From Pelomonas sp047654785 (GTDB taxonomy: Bacteria; Pseudomonadota; Gammaproteobacteria; Burkholderiales; Burkholderiaceae_C), in NCBI RefSeq assembly GCF_047654785.1, contig NZ_JASGKQ010000003.1, positions 992,001 to 1,056,000 on the forward strand: 64,000 nt of DNA, written 5' to 3'. Position numbers and translations under genes: made by a program. Below, piece by piece: positions 51,288-61,136 of the stretch (positions are counted from its first letter, which is position 1; each line of letters opens with the position of its first letter). A model generated the notes under the pieces. It was given only the letters and a program-made list of their open reading frames with translations, made no database searches and was not told the DNA's origin.

Positions 51288-52330
51288 CCGCCGACACCCC
51301 GCCCCCCACCGCTGCCGACACCGCCGCCGTTCCCCCGCCGCCGCCCCCGCGCGGCCGCCGCCCCGTCGTGGCCCTCGCCGTGGTGCTGCTCGTGGTCGCG
51401 CTGGTGGCCTGGGGCTTCTGGCGCGCCGCGCAGCCGGCGCCGGCCTATTTCCAGGGCCAGATGGAGGCGCGCGAGACCGACGTCGCGCCCAAGGTCAGCG
51501 CGCGCATCGCCCAGGTCCACGTCAAGGAAGGCCAGCGCATCCAGCCGGGCGAGTTGCTGGTCGAGATGGACAGCCCCGAGGTGCGCGCCAAGCTGGCCCA
51601 GGTGGAGGCCGCGCGCGACGCGGCCCAGGCCGTGGCCGACAAGGCCCAGGCCGGCGCCCGCCCGCAGGAGCTGCGCATGGCGCGCCTGAACTGGCAGCGC
51701 GCCCAGGCCGCGGCCGAGCTGGCCGAGACCTCCTACCGCCGCGTGCAGAGCCTGTTCGACCAGGGCCTGGTGGCCGCGCAGAAGCGCGACGAGGCGCTGG
51801 CCAACCACCGCGCGGCGCGCGACCAGGCGCTGGCCGCGCAGGCGCAGTACGAGCTGGCCAACGCCGGCGCGCGCCGCGAGGACCGCGCCGCGGCCCAGGC
51901 CCAGGTGCGCCAGGTGCAGGGCGCCATGGCCGAGGTGGAGGCCGCGCGCGCCGAGACGCAGCTGCGCAGCCCGGTGGGCGGCGAGGTCAGCCAGGTGCTG
52001 GCCCGGCAGGGCGAGCTGTCGCCGCAGGGCGTGGCCGTCGTCACCGTGGTGGACCTGAACGACCAGTGGCTGGTGCTGAACGTGCGCGAGGACGAGCTCG
52101 CCCGCTTCGCCCAGGGCAGTCGTTTCACCGGCCGGCTGCCGGCGCTGGACGGCCGCGAGGTGCAGTTCCAAGTGTACTACCTGGGCGTGCTGCCCGACTT
52201 CGCCACCTGGCGCGCGACGCGCGCGGGGCAGGGCTTCGACGCGCGCACCTTCGAGGTCCGGGCGCGGCCGGCGGCGCCCATCCCGGGCGCGCGGCCGGGC
52301 ATGAGCGTGGTGGTGGACGGCGCGCGCTGA
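51284..52330 (+). CDS. HlyD-family periplasmic adaptor
   Basis: The 348-residue protein has a Pro-rich cytoplasmic tail, one membrane helix (VVALAVVLLVVALVAWGFW), a biotinyl-lipoyl half (VSARIAQVHVKEGQRIQPGE), a long coiled coil (about 85-190) and the beta-barrel part. The coiled coil contains LFDQGLVAAQKRDEA. It resembles the YhiI/YbhG type that works with ABC-2 exporters. The ATG overlaps the tolC-type stop by 4 bp. Confidence 0.9.
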   Translation: MTADTPPPTAADTAAVPPPPPPRGRRPVVALAVVLLVVALVAWGFWRAAQPAPAYFQGQMEARETDVAPKVSARIAQVHVKEGQRIQPGELLVEMDSPEVRAKLAQVEAARDAAQAVADKAQAGARPQELRMARLNWQRAQAAAELAETSYRRVQSLFDQGLVAAQKRDEALANHRAARDQALAAQAQYELANAGARREDRAAAQAQVRQVQGAMAEVEAARAETQLRSPVGGEVSQVLARQGELSPQGVAVVTVVDLNDQWLVLNVREDELARFAQGSRFTGRLPALDGREVQFQVYYLGVLPDFATWRATRAGQGFDARTFEVRARPAAPIPGARPGMSVVVDGAR

Positions 52331-52335
52331 CCGCC

Positions 52336-53523
52336 ATGGACGCCGCGCTGCCCGCCAGCCTGCGCCGCGAGTGGCGGCTGCTGCGCGGCCGGCCGCTGGA
52401 CCTGGCGATGGTCAGCTGGGTGCCGCTGCTGGCGGCGCTGCTGCTGGCGTGGATCTTCTCGGCCGGGCTGCCGCAGCGGCTGCCGGTCGCCGTCTGGGAC
52501 CAGGACCACAGCGCGCTGTCGCGCCGGCTGGTGCGCATGCTGGAGGCCACGCCGGGGCTGGCCGTGCGGCAGCAACTGCTCAACGCCGGCGAGGCGCAGT
52601 GGGCGCTGCAGGCCATGTCGGCCTATGCGGTGGTGCAGCTGCCGCCCGGCTTCGAGCGGGACCTGAAGCGCGGCGCGGCCGCCCAGGTCGTGCTGCTGCA
52701 CGACGCCCAGCTCGCCACGCATTCCAGCCTGATCCAGCGCGACCTGCGCCAGGTGGTGGGCACGCTGTCGGCGGGCATCGAGATGCAGGCCCGCGCCAAG
52801 CGCGGCGAGCCGCGCCAGGTGCTGCAGCTGCGCACGGAGCCGGTGCGCACCCAGCTCGTGCCGCTGTTCAACGTGTCGACCAACTACGAGCAGTTCCTGG
52901 CCGCGCTGCTGATCCCGGCGCTGCTGCACATCCTGGCCATGACGGCCGGCGCCTGGAGCGTGGGCCGCGAACTGCGCGACCGCACGCTGGGCGAGTGGCT
53001 GGCCGCGGACGGCCGCGCGCCCGGCTGGCCCGGCGTGCTGGGCGCGCTGGCCGGCAAGCTGCTGCTGCCCTGGGCCAGCCTGACGGCCAGCGGGCTGCTG
53101 GCGCTGCTGTGGCTCACCGTGGGGCGCGGCTGGGCCGTGCCGGGCAGCCTGGCCTGGGTGGCGCTGGGCCTGGCGGCACTGGTGGCGGCCAGCCTGGCGG
53201 CCGGCGCGGGGCTGGCGGCGCTGACGCTGTCGCTGCGCACCGCGCTGTCGGGCGCGGGCCTGCTGTCGGCGCCGGCGTTCGCGTTCAGCGGCGTGGGCTT
53301 CCCGCTGCTGGCCATGCCGGCCTCGGCGCGCGGCTGGGCGCTGTCCATGCCCTACACCCACTATGCGCGGCTGCAGATCGAGCAGTTCCAGATGGGCACG
53401 CCCGTCGTGCAGAGCCTGCCGGTGCTGTGCGGCCTGGCGCTGGCCGCGCTGGTGCTGATGCTGCTGGCCACGGCCGGGCTGTGCCGCGGCCTGCGGCGGC
53501 CCGACAAATGGGGCGCGCGGTGA
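52336..53523 (+). CDS. ABC-2-type permease, first
   Basis: The 395-residue protein has one N-terminal membrane helix, an extracytoplasmic domain of about 170 residues and five or six C-terminal helices, the ABC2_membrane_3 layout of YhhJ/YbhR. The segment VSTNYEQFLAALLIPALLHI begins the membrane domain. There is no nucleotide-binding domain. It overlaps the second permease by 4 bp. Confidence 0.85.
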   Translation: MDAALPASLRREWRLLRGRPLDLAMVSWVPLLAALLLAWIFSAGLPQRLPVAVWDQDHSALSRRLVRMLEATPGLAVRQQLLNAGEAQWALQAMSAYAVVQLPPGFERDLKRGAAAQVVLLHDAQLATHSSLIQRDLRQVVGTLSAGIEMQARAKRGEPRQVLQLRTEPVRTQLVPLFNVSTNYEQFLAALLIPALLHILAMTAGAWSVGRELRDRTLGEWLAADGRAPGWPGVLGALAGKLLLPWASLTASGLLALLWLTVGRGWAVPGSLAWVALGLAALVAASLAAGAGLAALTLSLRTALSGAGLLSAPAFAFSGVGFPLLAMPASARGWALSMPYTHYARLQIEQFQMGTPVVQSLPVLCGLALAALVLMLLATAGLCRGLRRPDKWGAR

Positions 53524-54647
53524 GCTTCCTGCGCGAGTTCGCCGCCGCGCTGCGCGCCGTCGCGGGCGATGCCGGCGTGCTGTTGCTGCTGGTCGGCGCG
53601 CCGCTGCTCTACGGCTTCTTCTACCCGTGGTTCTATGCCGGGGAAGTGGTGCAGCGCGTGCCGGTGGCGCTGGTGCAGCAGGACGGCAGCGGCCTGGCGC
53701 GGCAGATGCAGCGTTTCGCCGCGGCCAGCCCGCGCATCGACGTGGTGCGGGTGACCGGCGACGAGGGCGAGGCGCGGCAGGCGCTGCTGCGCGGCGAGGT
53801 GATGGGCTATGCGCTACTGCCCGCCGGGCTGAAGCGCCAGGTGGTGCGCGGCGAGAACGCCGTCGTGCCGGTCTACGCCAACGGCGCCTACCCGCTGGCG
53901 GCCAAGCAGGTGCAGTACGGCTTCGCCGAGGCGATCGGCACCGTGTCGGCCGGCATCGAGCTGCGCCGCCTCACGGCCGGCGGGCAGAGCCGGCTGCAGG
54001 CGGCCGCCAGCCGCGCGCCGGTGGGGCTGCAGATGCAGGCGCTGTTCAACCCGACCGAGGGCTACGGCAGCTTCGTCGTCGCGGCGGTGGCGGTGCTGAT
54101 CCTGCAGCAGACGCTGCTGATGGGCGCGGCCGTGCTGGTGGGCACCTGGCGCGAGCAGGGCCGCGCCGCCGCGCCGCCGCGCACCTGGCTGGCGCGGCTG
54201 CTGGCGCTGTGCGCGGCGGGCTGGCTGTCGGGCCTGTACTACTTCGGCTGGATGTTCGCCTGGCATGACTTCCCGCGCGGCGGCAACCCGGGCGGCGCGG
54301 TGCTGCTGCTGGCGTTGTTCGTGCCCGCGGTCGCCGGGCTGGGCGCGCTGCTGGGCTGGTGGCTGGCGGAGCGCGAGCGGGCCATGCAGGTGGTGCTGTT
54401 CACGTCGCTGCCGCTGGCCTTCATGGGCGGCTTCAGCTGGCCCGCCGAGGCGCTGCCGGCGCTGCTGCAGGGCCTGCGCTGGCTGTCGCCGAGCACGGCC
54501 GCCATCCAGGCCTCGCTGCGGCTGAACCAGCTGGGCGCGCCGGTGCAGGCGGCGCTGTTCCCGCTGGCGGTGCTGGCGGCGCTGGCGCTGGCGAGCTGGG
54601 CGGCGCTGCTGTGGGTGGGGCGGCGCCGGCTTCAGCGGCGCCGGTAG
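53520..54647 (+). CDS. ABC-2-type permease, second
   Basis: The 375-residue protein has the same layout as the gene before it and begins with GTG 53520. FNPTEGYGSFVVAAVAVLIL starts the C-terminal membrane part. Two related permeases would form a heterodimer. No ATPase gene lies before or after them; the next gene downstream is the convergent folA, overlapping by 16 bp at the 3' end. Confidence 0.85.
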   Translation: MSFLREFAAALRAVAGDAGVLLLLVGAPLLYGFFYPWFYAGEVVQRVPVALVQQDGSGLARQMQRFAAASPRIDVVRVTGDEGEARQALLRGEVMGYALLPAGLKRQVVRGENAVVPVYANGAYPLAAKQVQYGFAEAIGTVSAGIELRRLTAGGQSRLQAAASRAPVGLQMQALFNPTEGYGSFVVAAVAVLILQQTLLMGAAVLVGTWREQGRAAAPPRTWLARLLALCAAGWLSGLYYFGWMFAWHDFPRGGNPGGAVLLLALFVPAVAGLGALLGWWLAERERAMQVVLFTSLPLAFMGGFSWPAEALPALLQGLRWLSPSTAAIQASLRLNQLGAPVQAALFPLAVLAALALASWAALLWVGRRRLQRRR

Positions 54648-55121
54648 TCCACGAAGTCCACGCGCAGGCCGGCGGCGGTGGTGAGCGACTCGCGCCGCTG
54701 CACTTCGAAGGCCTCGCGCGGCCAGGCGGGGAAGTGCCGGTCGGCGTCGGGGAAGTCGGCGTCCACCTCGGTCAGCGCGAGCCGGTCGGCGCGCGGCAGC
54801 GCCAGCGCATAGATTCTCGCTGCCGCCGATGACGCAGACCTCGGGCTCCGGGCAGGCGGCCAGCGCCGCGTCCAGGCTGGCGAACACCTCGGCGCCGGGC
54901 AGCGCGGCGACGCTGCGGCTGACGACGAGGTTGCGGCGGCCGGGCAGCGGCCGGAATTTCGCGGGCAGCGAGTCCCAGGTGCGCCGGCCCATGACGACGG
55001 GCTTGGCCGCAGTCAGCGCCTTGAAGTGCGCCATGTCCTCCGGGATGTGCCACAGCAGCGCGTTGCCGCGGCCGATGGCGCCGTCGCGCGCGACGGCGGC
55101 GACCAGGGTGACGACGGTCAT
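54632..55121 (-). pseudogene. folA: Dihydrofolate reductase, frameshifted
   Basis: From ATG 55121 the frame encodes a normal DHFR start: VAAVARDGAIGRGNALLWHI, with Asp29 in the place of the catalytic Asp27 of E. coli, then VVMGRRTWDSLP and EVCVIGG. After codon 102 the family sequence continues one frame over as IYALALPRADRL and ends VDFVDYRRR at the TGA of 54632-54634. One extra T (plus strand, 54814-54815) explains the shift; without it the gene encodes 162 residues. Unless this is a sequencing or assembly error, the last 60 residues are lost. thyA overlaps its start by 4 bp. Confidence 0.88.
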
Positions 55122-55927
55122 ACGGCCACCGGCGCCTTGATGGCCGGATGCGGGTCGTAGCCGCTCAGCTCGAAGTCCTCGTACTCGTAATCGAAGATCG
55201 ACGGCGGCCGGCGCTTGATCGTCATCGTCGGCCAGGGGCGCGGCTCGCGGGCGAGCTGGGTCTGCACCTGCTCGACGTGGTTGTCGTAGATGTGGCAGTC
55301 GCCGCCGGTCCAGATGAACTCGCCCAGTCCGAGGCCGCACTGCTGGGCCAGCATCATCGTCAGCAGCGCGTAGCTGGCGATGTTGAAGGGCACGCCGAGG
55401 AAGATGTCGGCGCTGCGCTGGTAGAGCTGGCAGCTGAGCTTGCCGTCGGCGACGTAGAACTGGAACAGCGCGTGGCAGGGCATCAGCGCCATCCGGGGCA
55501 GGTCGGCCACGTTCCAGGCGCTGACGATCAGGCGGCGGCTGTCCGGGTTGGCCCGGAGCTGCGTGACGAGCTCGGCGATCTGGTCGATGTGGCCGCCGTC
55601 CGGCGCCGGCCAGCAGCGCCACTGCACGCCGTAGACCGGGCCGAGGTCGCCGTCCGGCCGCGCCCATTCGTCCCAGATCGTCACGCCGCGCTCCTGCAGC
55701 CACCTGACGTTGCCGTCGCCGCGCAGGAACCACAGCAGCTCCAGGATGATGGATTTCAGGTGCACCTTCTTCGTCGTGACCAGCGGGAAGCCGGCGGCGA
55801 GGTCGAAGCGCATCTGGTGGCCGAACACGCTGCGCGTGCCGGTGCCGGTGCGGTCGCTCTTGCGCACGCCGTGCTCGAACACGTGGCGCATCAAGTCTTC
55901 GTAGGGCTGCGGAGGGCGGGGGCTCAT
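55118..55927 (-). CDS. thyA: Thymidylate synthase
   Basis: The 269-residue protein methylates dUMP with methylenetetrahydrofolate, producing dihydrofolate that FolA must recycle. The nucleophile is in RMALMPCHALFQF; KSDRTGTGT and YQRSADIFLGVPFNIASYA are further signatures. It is intact, in contrast to the coupled folA. Confidence 0.96.
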   Translation of the reverse strand: MSPRPPQPYEDLMRHVFEHGVRKSDRTGTGTRSVFGHQMRFDLAAGFPLVTTKKVHLKSIILELLWFLRGDGNVRWLQERGVTIWDEWARPDGDLGPVYGVQWRCWPAPDGGHIDQIAELVTQLRANPDSRRLIVSAWNVADLPRMALMPCHALFQFYVADGKLSCQLYQRSADIFLGVPFNIASYALLTMMLAQQCGLGLGEFIWTGGDCHIYDNHVEQVQTQLAREPRPWPTMTIKRRPPSIFDYEYEDFELSGYDPHPAIKAPVAV

Positions 55928-55958
55928 GGCCGCGATTCTCCGCTACGGTGTCTGTCGG

Positions 55959-56570
55959 CTACGGCGTCAGCAGCTGGTGCAGCAGGCGCCGCACGACCGG
56001 CGCGACCTGCCCGGCCATCGCCGCGAGGTCGGGCTGGCGCACGCTCATCGCGGTCAGGCCGTTGAAGAGGGCGCCCACCATCAGCGCGCGCGCGGTGATC
56101 TCGGTGGCGGGCAGCTCCAGCGCGCGCGCGCCCAGCACCTGGCGGATCAGCCCCTCGGCCTTGGCCTGGATCTGGCTCTGCGCGCGCTGCACGACGGCGG
56201 CCAGCGCCGGGTTGCGGCTGGCCTCGGCGAGGATCTCCAGGTTCAGCGCGGCGTCGGCGACCTTGGTGGAGTCGTCGAAGGCGCAGTGGGTCTCGGCCAG
56301 CATCGTCTGCAGCACGTCGTCCTCGCGCTGCAATTCGGCGATGCGCTGCACGACGGCCGCGCAGTCGTGCTCGACGATGGCCGCGATGATGTCGTCCTTG
56401 TTCTCGAACAGGTTGTAGATGTGGCCCGTGCTCATGCCCGCCGTCTTGGCGATCTCGGCCATGCTGGCGGCGTGGAAGCCGCGCCGCCGGAAGGCGGCGG
56501 CGGCGGCGTCCAGCACCTGCTGGCGGCGGGCCAGGGCGCGGTCGGACGGCGCGGCGGCGGCGGCGTTCAC
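55959..56570 (-). CDS. TetR/AcrR-family repressor of the RND operon
   Basis: The 203-residue protein has a TetR N-terminus: FRRRGFHAASMAEIAKTAGM followed by STGHIYNLFENKDDIIAAIV. The ligand domain is unassigned. It is the last gene of the RND operon and starts 4 bp inside the outer-membrane gene, so it would limit its own operon as drug pump levels rise. TetR-type boxes lie in front of the first operon gene. Confidence 0.9.
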   Translation of the reverse strand: MNAAAAAPSDRALARRQQVLDAAAAAFRRRGFHAASMAEIAKTAGMSTGHIYNLFENKDDIIAAIVEHDCAAVVQRIAELQREDDVLQTMLAETHCAFDDSTKVADAALNLEILAEASRNPALAAVVQRAQSQIQAKAEGLIRQVLGARALELPATEITARALMVGALFNGLTAMSVRQPDLAAMAGQVAPVVRRLLHQLLTP

Positions 56571-57964
56571 GATGCGGCCTGGCCGCCGCCGAGGGCCTTG
56601 TACAGCGTCACGCGGTTGAGCTGCTGGGCCAGCCGCGCCGCGATCAGGCCCTGCTCGGCGGCGTACAGCGTGCGCTGCGCGTCCAGCGTGGCGAGGCGGT
56701 CATCCAGCCCCTGGCGGAAGCGGGCCTCGGCCAGGCGCAGCGCGTCCCGGGTCTGCGCCACCAGCCGCTGCTGGGATTCGACCTGCTGGCCGATCGTCGC
56801 GCGCTGTGCCAGCGCGTCGGCGACGTCGCGGAAGGCGGCCTGGATGGCGCCTTCGTACTGCGCGACCGCGATGTCGCGGTCCACCTCGGCGATCTTCAGC
56901 CCGGCGCGGTTGCGGCCGGCGTCGAACAGCGGCAGCGACACCTGCGGCATGAAGGTCCACAGGCCGCTGCCGGCGCGGAACAGGCCGTCCAGCTCACCGC
57001 TGGCGGTGCCGGCGCTGGCCGTGAGGCTGATGCGCGGGAAGAAGGCCGCGCGGGCCGCGCCGATGTTGGCGTTGGCGGCCTGCAGCGCGCGCTCGGCGCG
57101 CTGCACGTCGGGGCGGGCCAGCAGCACGTCGGAGGGCAGGCCGGCCGACAGCTCGGCGGTCTGCGTGACGGCCAGCGCGGTGCCGGCCGCCGGCCACTGC
57201 CCGGCGTCCAGCGGCCGGCCCACCAGCAGCGCGAGCGCGTGGCGGTCCTGCGCGACCTGGGCGGTCAGGCTGGCGAGGTCGGTCTGCGCGGTCTCGGCGG
57301 CGATCTCGGCCTGGCGCAGGTCCAGCGTCGAGGCCACGCCCGCGCCCTGCAGGCGCTGGGTCAGGCGCAGGCCGTCCTGGCGGGCCAGCAGCGTCTGCTC
57401 GGCCAGGCGCAGGCGCTCCTGGTCGGCGGCCAGCGCCAGGTAGCCGCCGGCCACCTGGGCGACCAGGCTGATCTGCGCGCTGCGGCGGGCGTCGTCGGTG
57501 GCGAGGTACTGCTGCAGCGCGGCGTCGGTGAGGCTCTTGACGCGGCCGAACAGGTCCAGCTCGTAGGCGCTGATGCCCAGCGTGGCGCTGTACTGGCGCG
57601 TGATGGCGCCGCCGGGCGCGCGCGTCGCAGTCTGGCCGCCGGCGGCGGCGACGGTGGGCAGCCGGTCGGCGCGCTGCACGCCGTACTGCGCCTGGGCGCG
57701 CTCGACGTTCAGCACGGCCACGCGCAGGTCGCGGTTGTTCGCCAGCGCCTGCTCGATCAACGCCTGCAGCCTGGGGTCGGTGAAGAACTCGCGCCAGCCG
57801 AGGTCGGCGGCGGCCCGGGCGTCGGCCGCCGCGGCGGCCTGCGGCACCGGCCACTGCGCGGCCACCGGCGTGGCGGGGCGCTCGTAGGCGGGCGCCATGC
57901 TGACGCAGCCGGCCAGCGCCAGGCTGGCGGCCAGCAGGGTGGGCATCAAGAACTTGGCATTCAT
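56567..57964 (-). CDS. Outer-membrane efflux lipoprotein, OprM/NodT type
   Basis: The 465-residue protein has a lipobox (SLALAGC) and the OprM-type start VSMAPAYERPATPV. Two TolC-like repeats follow, with LDLFGRVKSLTDAAL typical of the family. It completes the RND pump. Its start lies 1 bp after the RND permease stop. Confidence 0.93.
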   Translation of the reverse strand: MNAKFLMPTLLAASLALAGCVSMAPAYERPATPVAAQWPVPQAAAAADARAAADLGWREFFTDPRLQALIEQALANNRDLRVAVLNVERAQAQYGVQRADRLPTVAAAGGQTATRAPGGAITRQYSATLGISAYELDLFGRVKSLTDAALQQYLATDDARRSAQISLVAQVAGGYLALAADQERLRLAEQTLLARQDGLRLTQRLQGAGVASTLDLRQAEIAAETAQTDLASLTAQVAQDRHALALLVGRPLDAGQWPAAGTALAVTQTAELSAGLPSDVLLARPDVQRAERALQAANANIGAARAAFFPRISLTASAGTASGELDGLFRAGSGLWTFMPQVSLPLFDAGRNRAGLKIAEVDRDIAVAQYEGAIQAAFRDVADALAQRATIGQQVESQQRLVAQTRDALRLAEARFRQGLDDRLATLDAQRTLYAAEQGLIAARLAQQLNRVTLYKALGGGQAAS

Positions 57965-57965
57965 G

Positions 57966-60900
57966 TCACTGGCCTTCCAGGGCTTGGGGCGCGGCGTGCG
58001 GGGCAGCCGGCGGGGTTTTCTTGTCCGCGAGGTAGGGGAACCACTTCTGCACGGCGATGAAGAACACCGGCACGAAGAAGATGCCCAGCACCGTCGCGCT
58101 CAGCATGCCGCCCAGCACGCCGGTGCCGATGGCATTCTGGCTGCCCGAGCCGGCGCCGGTGGCGATGGCCAGCGGCAGCACGCCTAAAGCGAAGGCCAGC
58201 GAGGTCATCAGGATGGGCCGCAGCCGCAGGCGCACCGCCTCCAGCGTGGCGCCGACGGCGTCGCGGCCGTGCTCCATCTGCTCCTTGGCGAACTCGACGA
58301 TCAGGATCGCGTTCTTGGCCGACAGGCCGATGGTGGTCAGCAGGCCGACCTGGAAGTACACGTCGTTGGACAGCCCGCGCGTGGTGGCGGCCAGCAACGC
58401 GCCGATGACGCCCAGCGGCACCACCAGCATCACCGAGAAAGGGATGCTCCAGCTCTCGTACAGCGCGGCCAGGCACAGGAACACCACGAGCAGCGAGATC
58501 GCGTACAGCATGGGCGCCTGGTCGCCGGTCATGCGCTCCTGGTAGGACATGCCGGTCCAGCTCAGGCCGACGCCGGACGGCAGCGTGGCGGCGATCTCCT
58601 CCACCGCCTTCATCGCCACGCCCGAGCTCTTGCCCGGCGCGGCGGCGCCCAGCACTTCCACGGCGGGCAGGCCGTTGTAGCGCTCCAGGCGCGCCGGCCC
58701 TTTCTCCCAGTGCGCCGTGCCGAAGGCCGAGAACGGCACCATCTGGCCGCTGCTGCTGCGCACGCGCCAGGCGTTCAGGTCGTCGGGCTGCATGCGGTAG
58801 CGCGCGTCGGCCTGCAGGTAGACCTTCTTCACGCGGCCGCGGTCCAGGAAGTCGTTCACGTAGCTGCCGCCCCAGGCGGTGGACAGCAGGCTGTTGATGT
58901 CGGCCACCGAGACGCCCAGGGCGCCCGCCTTGGCGGTGTCCACGTCCAGGCGCAGCTGGGCGGCGTCCTCCAGGCCGTTGGGACGCACCGCGAACAGGCT
59001 GGGGTTCTGCGCGGCCGCACCCAGGAACTGGTTGCGCGCGGCGATGAGCGCATCGCGGCCGATGCCGGACTGGTCCTGCAGGTAGACGTCGAAGCCGCTG
59101 GACGTGCCCAGGCCCGGCACCGACGGCGGCGCGAACGCGAAGGCCGACGCATCGCGGTACTGCATGAAGCTGCCCATCGCGCGGCCGGCGATGGCCTGCA
59201 CGTGCTGGTCCCGGCCCTTGCGCTCGCTCCAGTCCTTGAGCTTGACGAAGCCCATGGCCATGTTCTCGCCCTGGCCGGCGAAGCTGAAGCCGATCACGGT
59301 GAACACGGACTCGACGTTGTCCTTCTCCTGCGTGTGGAAGTGGTGCTCCACGCGCTTGAGCACCTCCAGCGTGCGGCCCTGCGTGGCGCCGGAGGGCAGC
59401 TGCACCTGGGTGAACAGGATGCCCTGGTCCTCGTCCGGCAGGAAGGACGTGGGCAGGCGCATGAACAGCCAGGCCATGCCGACGACGATGGCGCCGTACA
59501 CCACCAGGTGGCGGCCCCAGCGGCGGATCATGCGGGCGACGACGCCCTGGTAGCCGTTCGTCGCGCTGTCGAAGCGGCGGTTGAACGCGCCGAAGAAGCC
59601 GCGCGTGGCCGGGCCGCCGTGGTCGGGCTTGAGCAGCGTGGCGCACAGCGCCGGCGTCAGCACCATCGCGACGAACACCGACAGCACCATGGCCGACACG
59701 ATGGTGATCGAGAACTGGCGGTAGATGACGCCCGTGGAGCCGCCGAAGAAGGCCATCGGCACGAACACGGCCGACAGCACCAGCGCGATGCCGATCAGCG
59801 CGCCGGTGATCTGGCCCATGGACTTGCGCGTGGCCTCCTTGGGCGGCAGGCCCTCCTCGGTCATCACGCGCTCGACGTTCTCGACGACGACGATCGCGTC
59901 GTCCACCAGCAGGCCGATCGCCAGCACCAGGCCGAACATCGTCAGCGTGTTGATCGAGAAGCCGGCCGCGGCCATCACGCCGAAGGTGCCCAGCAGCACC
60001 ACCGGCACGGCGATCGTCGGGATCAGCGTGGCGCGGAAGTTCTGCAGGAACAGGTACATCACCAGGAACACCAGCACCACGGCCTCGATCAGCGTCTTCA
60101 CCACCTCGTGGATGGACACCTCGACGAAGGGCGTGCTGTCGTAGGCGACGACGGCCTTCATGCCCTGCGGCATGAACTGCTGCAGCCGCTGGATCTCGGC
60201 CTCCACGGCCTTGGCCGTGGACAGCGCGTTCGCGCCGGTGGCCAGCTTCACGGCGATGCCGGCGGCGGGCTTGCCGTTGTAGCGCGACACGGTGCCGTAG
60301 TTCTCCGCGCCCAGCTCGACGCGGGCCACGTCGCGCAGGTGGACGGTGGCGCCGTCGGCGGCCGTCTTCAGCACGATGTTGCGGAACTGCTCGGGCGTCT
60401 GCAGCCGGCTCTGCGCCGTCACGGTGGCGTTGAGCTGCTGGCCCGCGTCGGCGGGCGCGGCGCCCAGCTGGCCGGCCGAGACCTGCGCGTTCTGCGCCTG
60501 CACGGCGGCGGACACGTCGGCCGGCGTCAGGCCGTACTGCGCCAGCTGGTCGGGGTTCAGCCAGATGCGCATCGCGTACTGCGCGCCGAACAGCTGCACC
60601 TCGCCCACGCCTTCCACGCGGCTCAGCGGGTCCAGCACGTTGGCGGACACGTAGTCCGACAGGTCCACCTGCTGCAGCTTGCCGTCCTCGGACACGAAGC
60701 CCACCACCATCAGGAAGTTGCTGGTGGACTTGACCACCTGCACGCCCTGGCGCTGCACCTCCTGCGGCAGCAGCGGCGTGGCCGACTGCAGCTTGTTCTG
60801 CACCTGCACCTGGGCGGTGTCGGGGTTGGTGCCGGCGGCGAAGGTCAGCGTGATGCTGGCGTGGCCTTGCGAGTCCGACGTGGACGACATGTAGGTCATG

Positions 60901-61121
60901 CCGTCGATGCCCTTGAGCTTCTGCTCGATGACCTGGGTGACCGTGTCCTCCAGCGTCTTGGCGGAGGCGCCCGGGTAGGTGGCGCTGATGGACACCTGCG
61001 GCGGCGCGATGTCCGGGTATTGCGAGACGGGCAGCGTGCGGATGGACAGCGCGCCGGCCAGCATGATGACGATGGCCAGCACCCACGCGAAGATGGGGCG
61101 GTCGATGAAGAAGCGAGCCAT
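57966..61121 (-). CDS. RND multidrug efflux permease, AcrB/HAE1 type
   Basis: The 1051-residue inner-membrane pump starts MARFFIDRPIFAWVLAIVIM. Twelve membrane helices and two large periplasmic loops are present. The proton-relay Asp pair is in GLLVDDAIVVVENVERVM. It is the hydrophobe/amphiphile type and probably exports drugs, dyes or solvents. It is encoded between adaptor and outer-membrane partner. Confidence 0.95.
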   Translation of the reverse strand: MARFFIDRPIFAWVLAIVIMLAGALSIRTLPVSQYPDIAPPQVSISATYPGASAKTLEDTVTQVIEQKLKGIDGMTYMSSTSDSQGHASITLTFAAGTNPDTAQVQVQNKLQSATPLLPQEVQRQGVQVVKSTSNFLMVVGFVSEDGKLQQVDLSDYVSANVLDPLSRVEGVGEVQLFGAQYAMRIWLNPDQLAQYGLTPADVSAAVQAQNAQVSAGQLGAAPADAGQQLNATVTAQSRLQTPEQFRNIVLKTAADGATVHLRDVARVELGAENYGTVSRYNGKPAAGIAVKLATGANALSTAKAVEAEIQRLQQFMPQGMKAVVAYDSTPFVEVSIHEVVKTLIEAVVLVFLVMYLFLQNFRATLIPTIAVPVVLLGTFGVMAAAGFSINTLTMFGLVLAIGLLVDDAIVVVENVERVMTEEGLPPKEATRKSMGQITGALIGIALVLSAVFVPMAFFGGSTGVIYRQFSITIVSAMVLSVFVAMVLTPALCATLLKPDHGGPATRGFFGAFNRRFDSATNGYQGVVARMIRRWGRHLVVYGAIVVGMAWLFMRLPTSFLPDEDQGILFTQVQLPSGATQGRTLEVLKRVEHHFHTQEKDNVESVFTVIGFSFAGQGENMAMGFVKLKDWSERKGRDQHVQAIAGRAMGSFMQYRDASAFAFAPPSVPGLGTSSGFDVYLQDQSGIGRDALIAARNQFLGAAAQNPSLFAVRPNGLEDAAQLRLDVDTAKAGALGVSVADINSLLSTAWGGSYVNDFLDRGRVKKVYLQADARYRMQPDDLNAWRVRSSSGQMVPFSAFGTAHWEKGPARLERYNGLPAVEVLGAAAPGKSSGVAMKAVEEIAATLPSGVGLSWTGMSYQERMTGDQAPMLYAISLLVVFLCLAALYESWSIPFSVMLVVPLGVIGALLAATTRGLSNDVYFQVGLLTTIGLSAKNAILIVEFAKEQMEHGRDAVGATLEAVRLRLRPILMTSLAFALGVLPLAIATGAGSGSQNAIGTGVLGGMLSATVLGIFFVPVFFIAVQKWFPYLADKKTPPAAPHAAPQALEGQ

Positions 61122-61136
61122 GGGGGCGTCCTCCGA

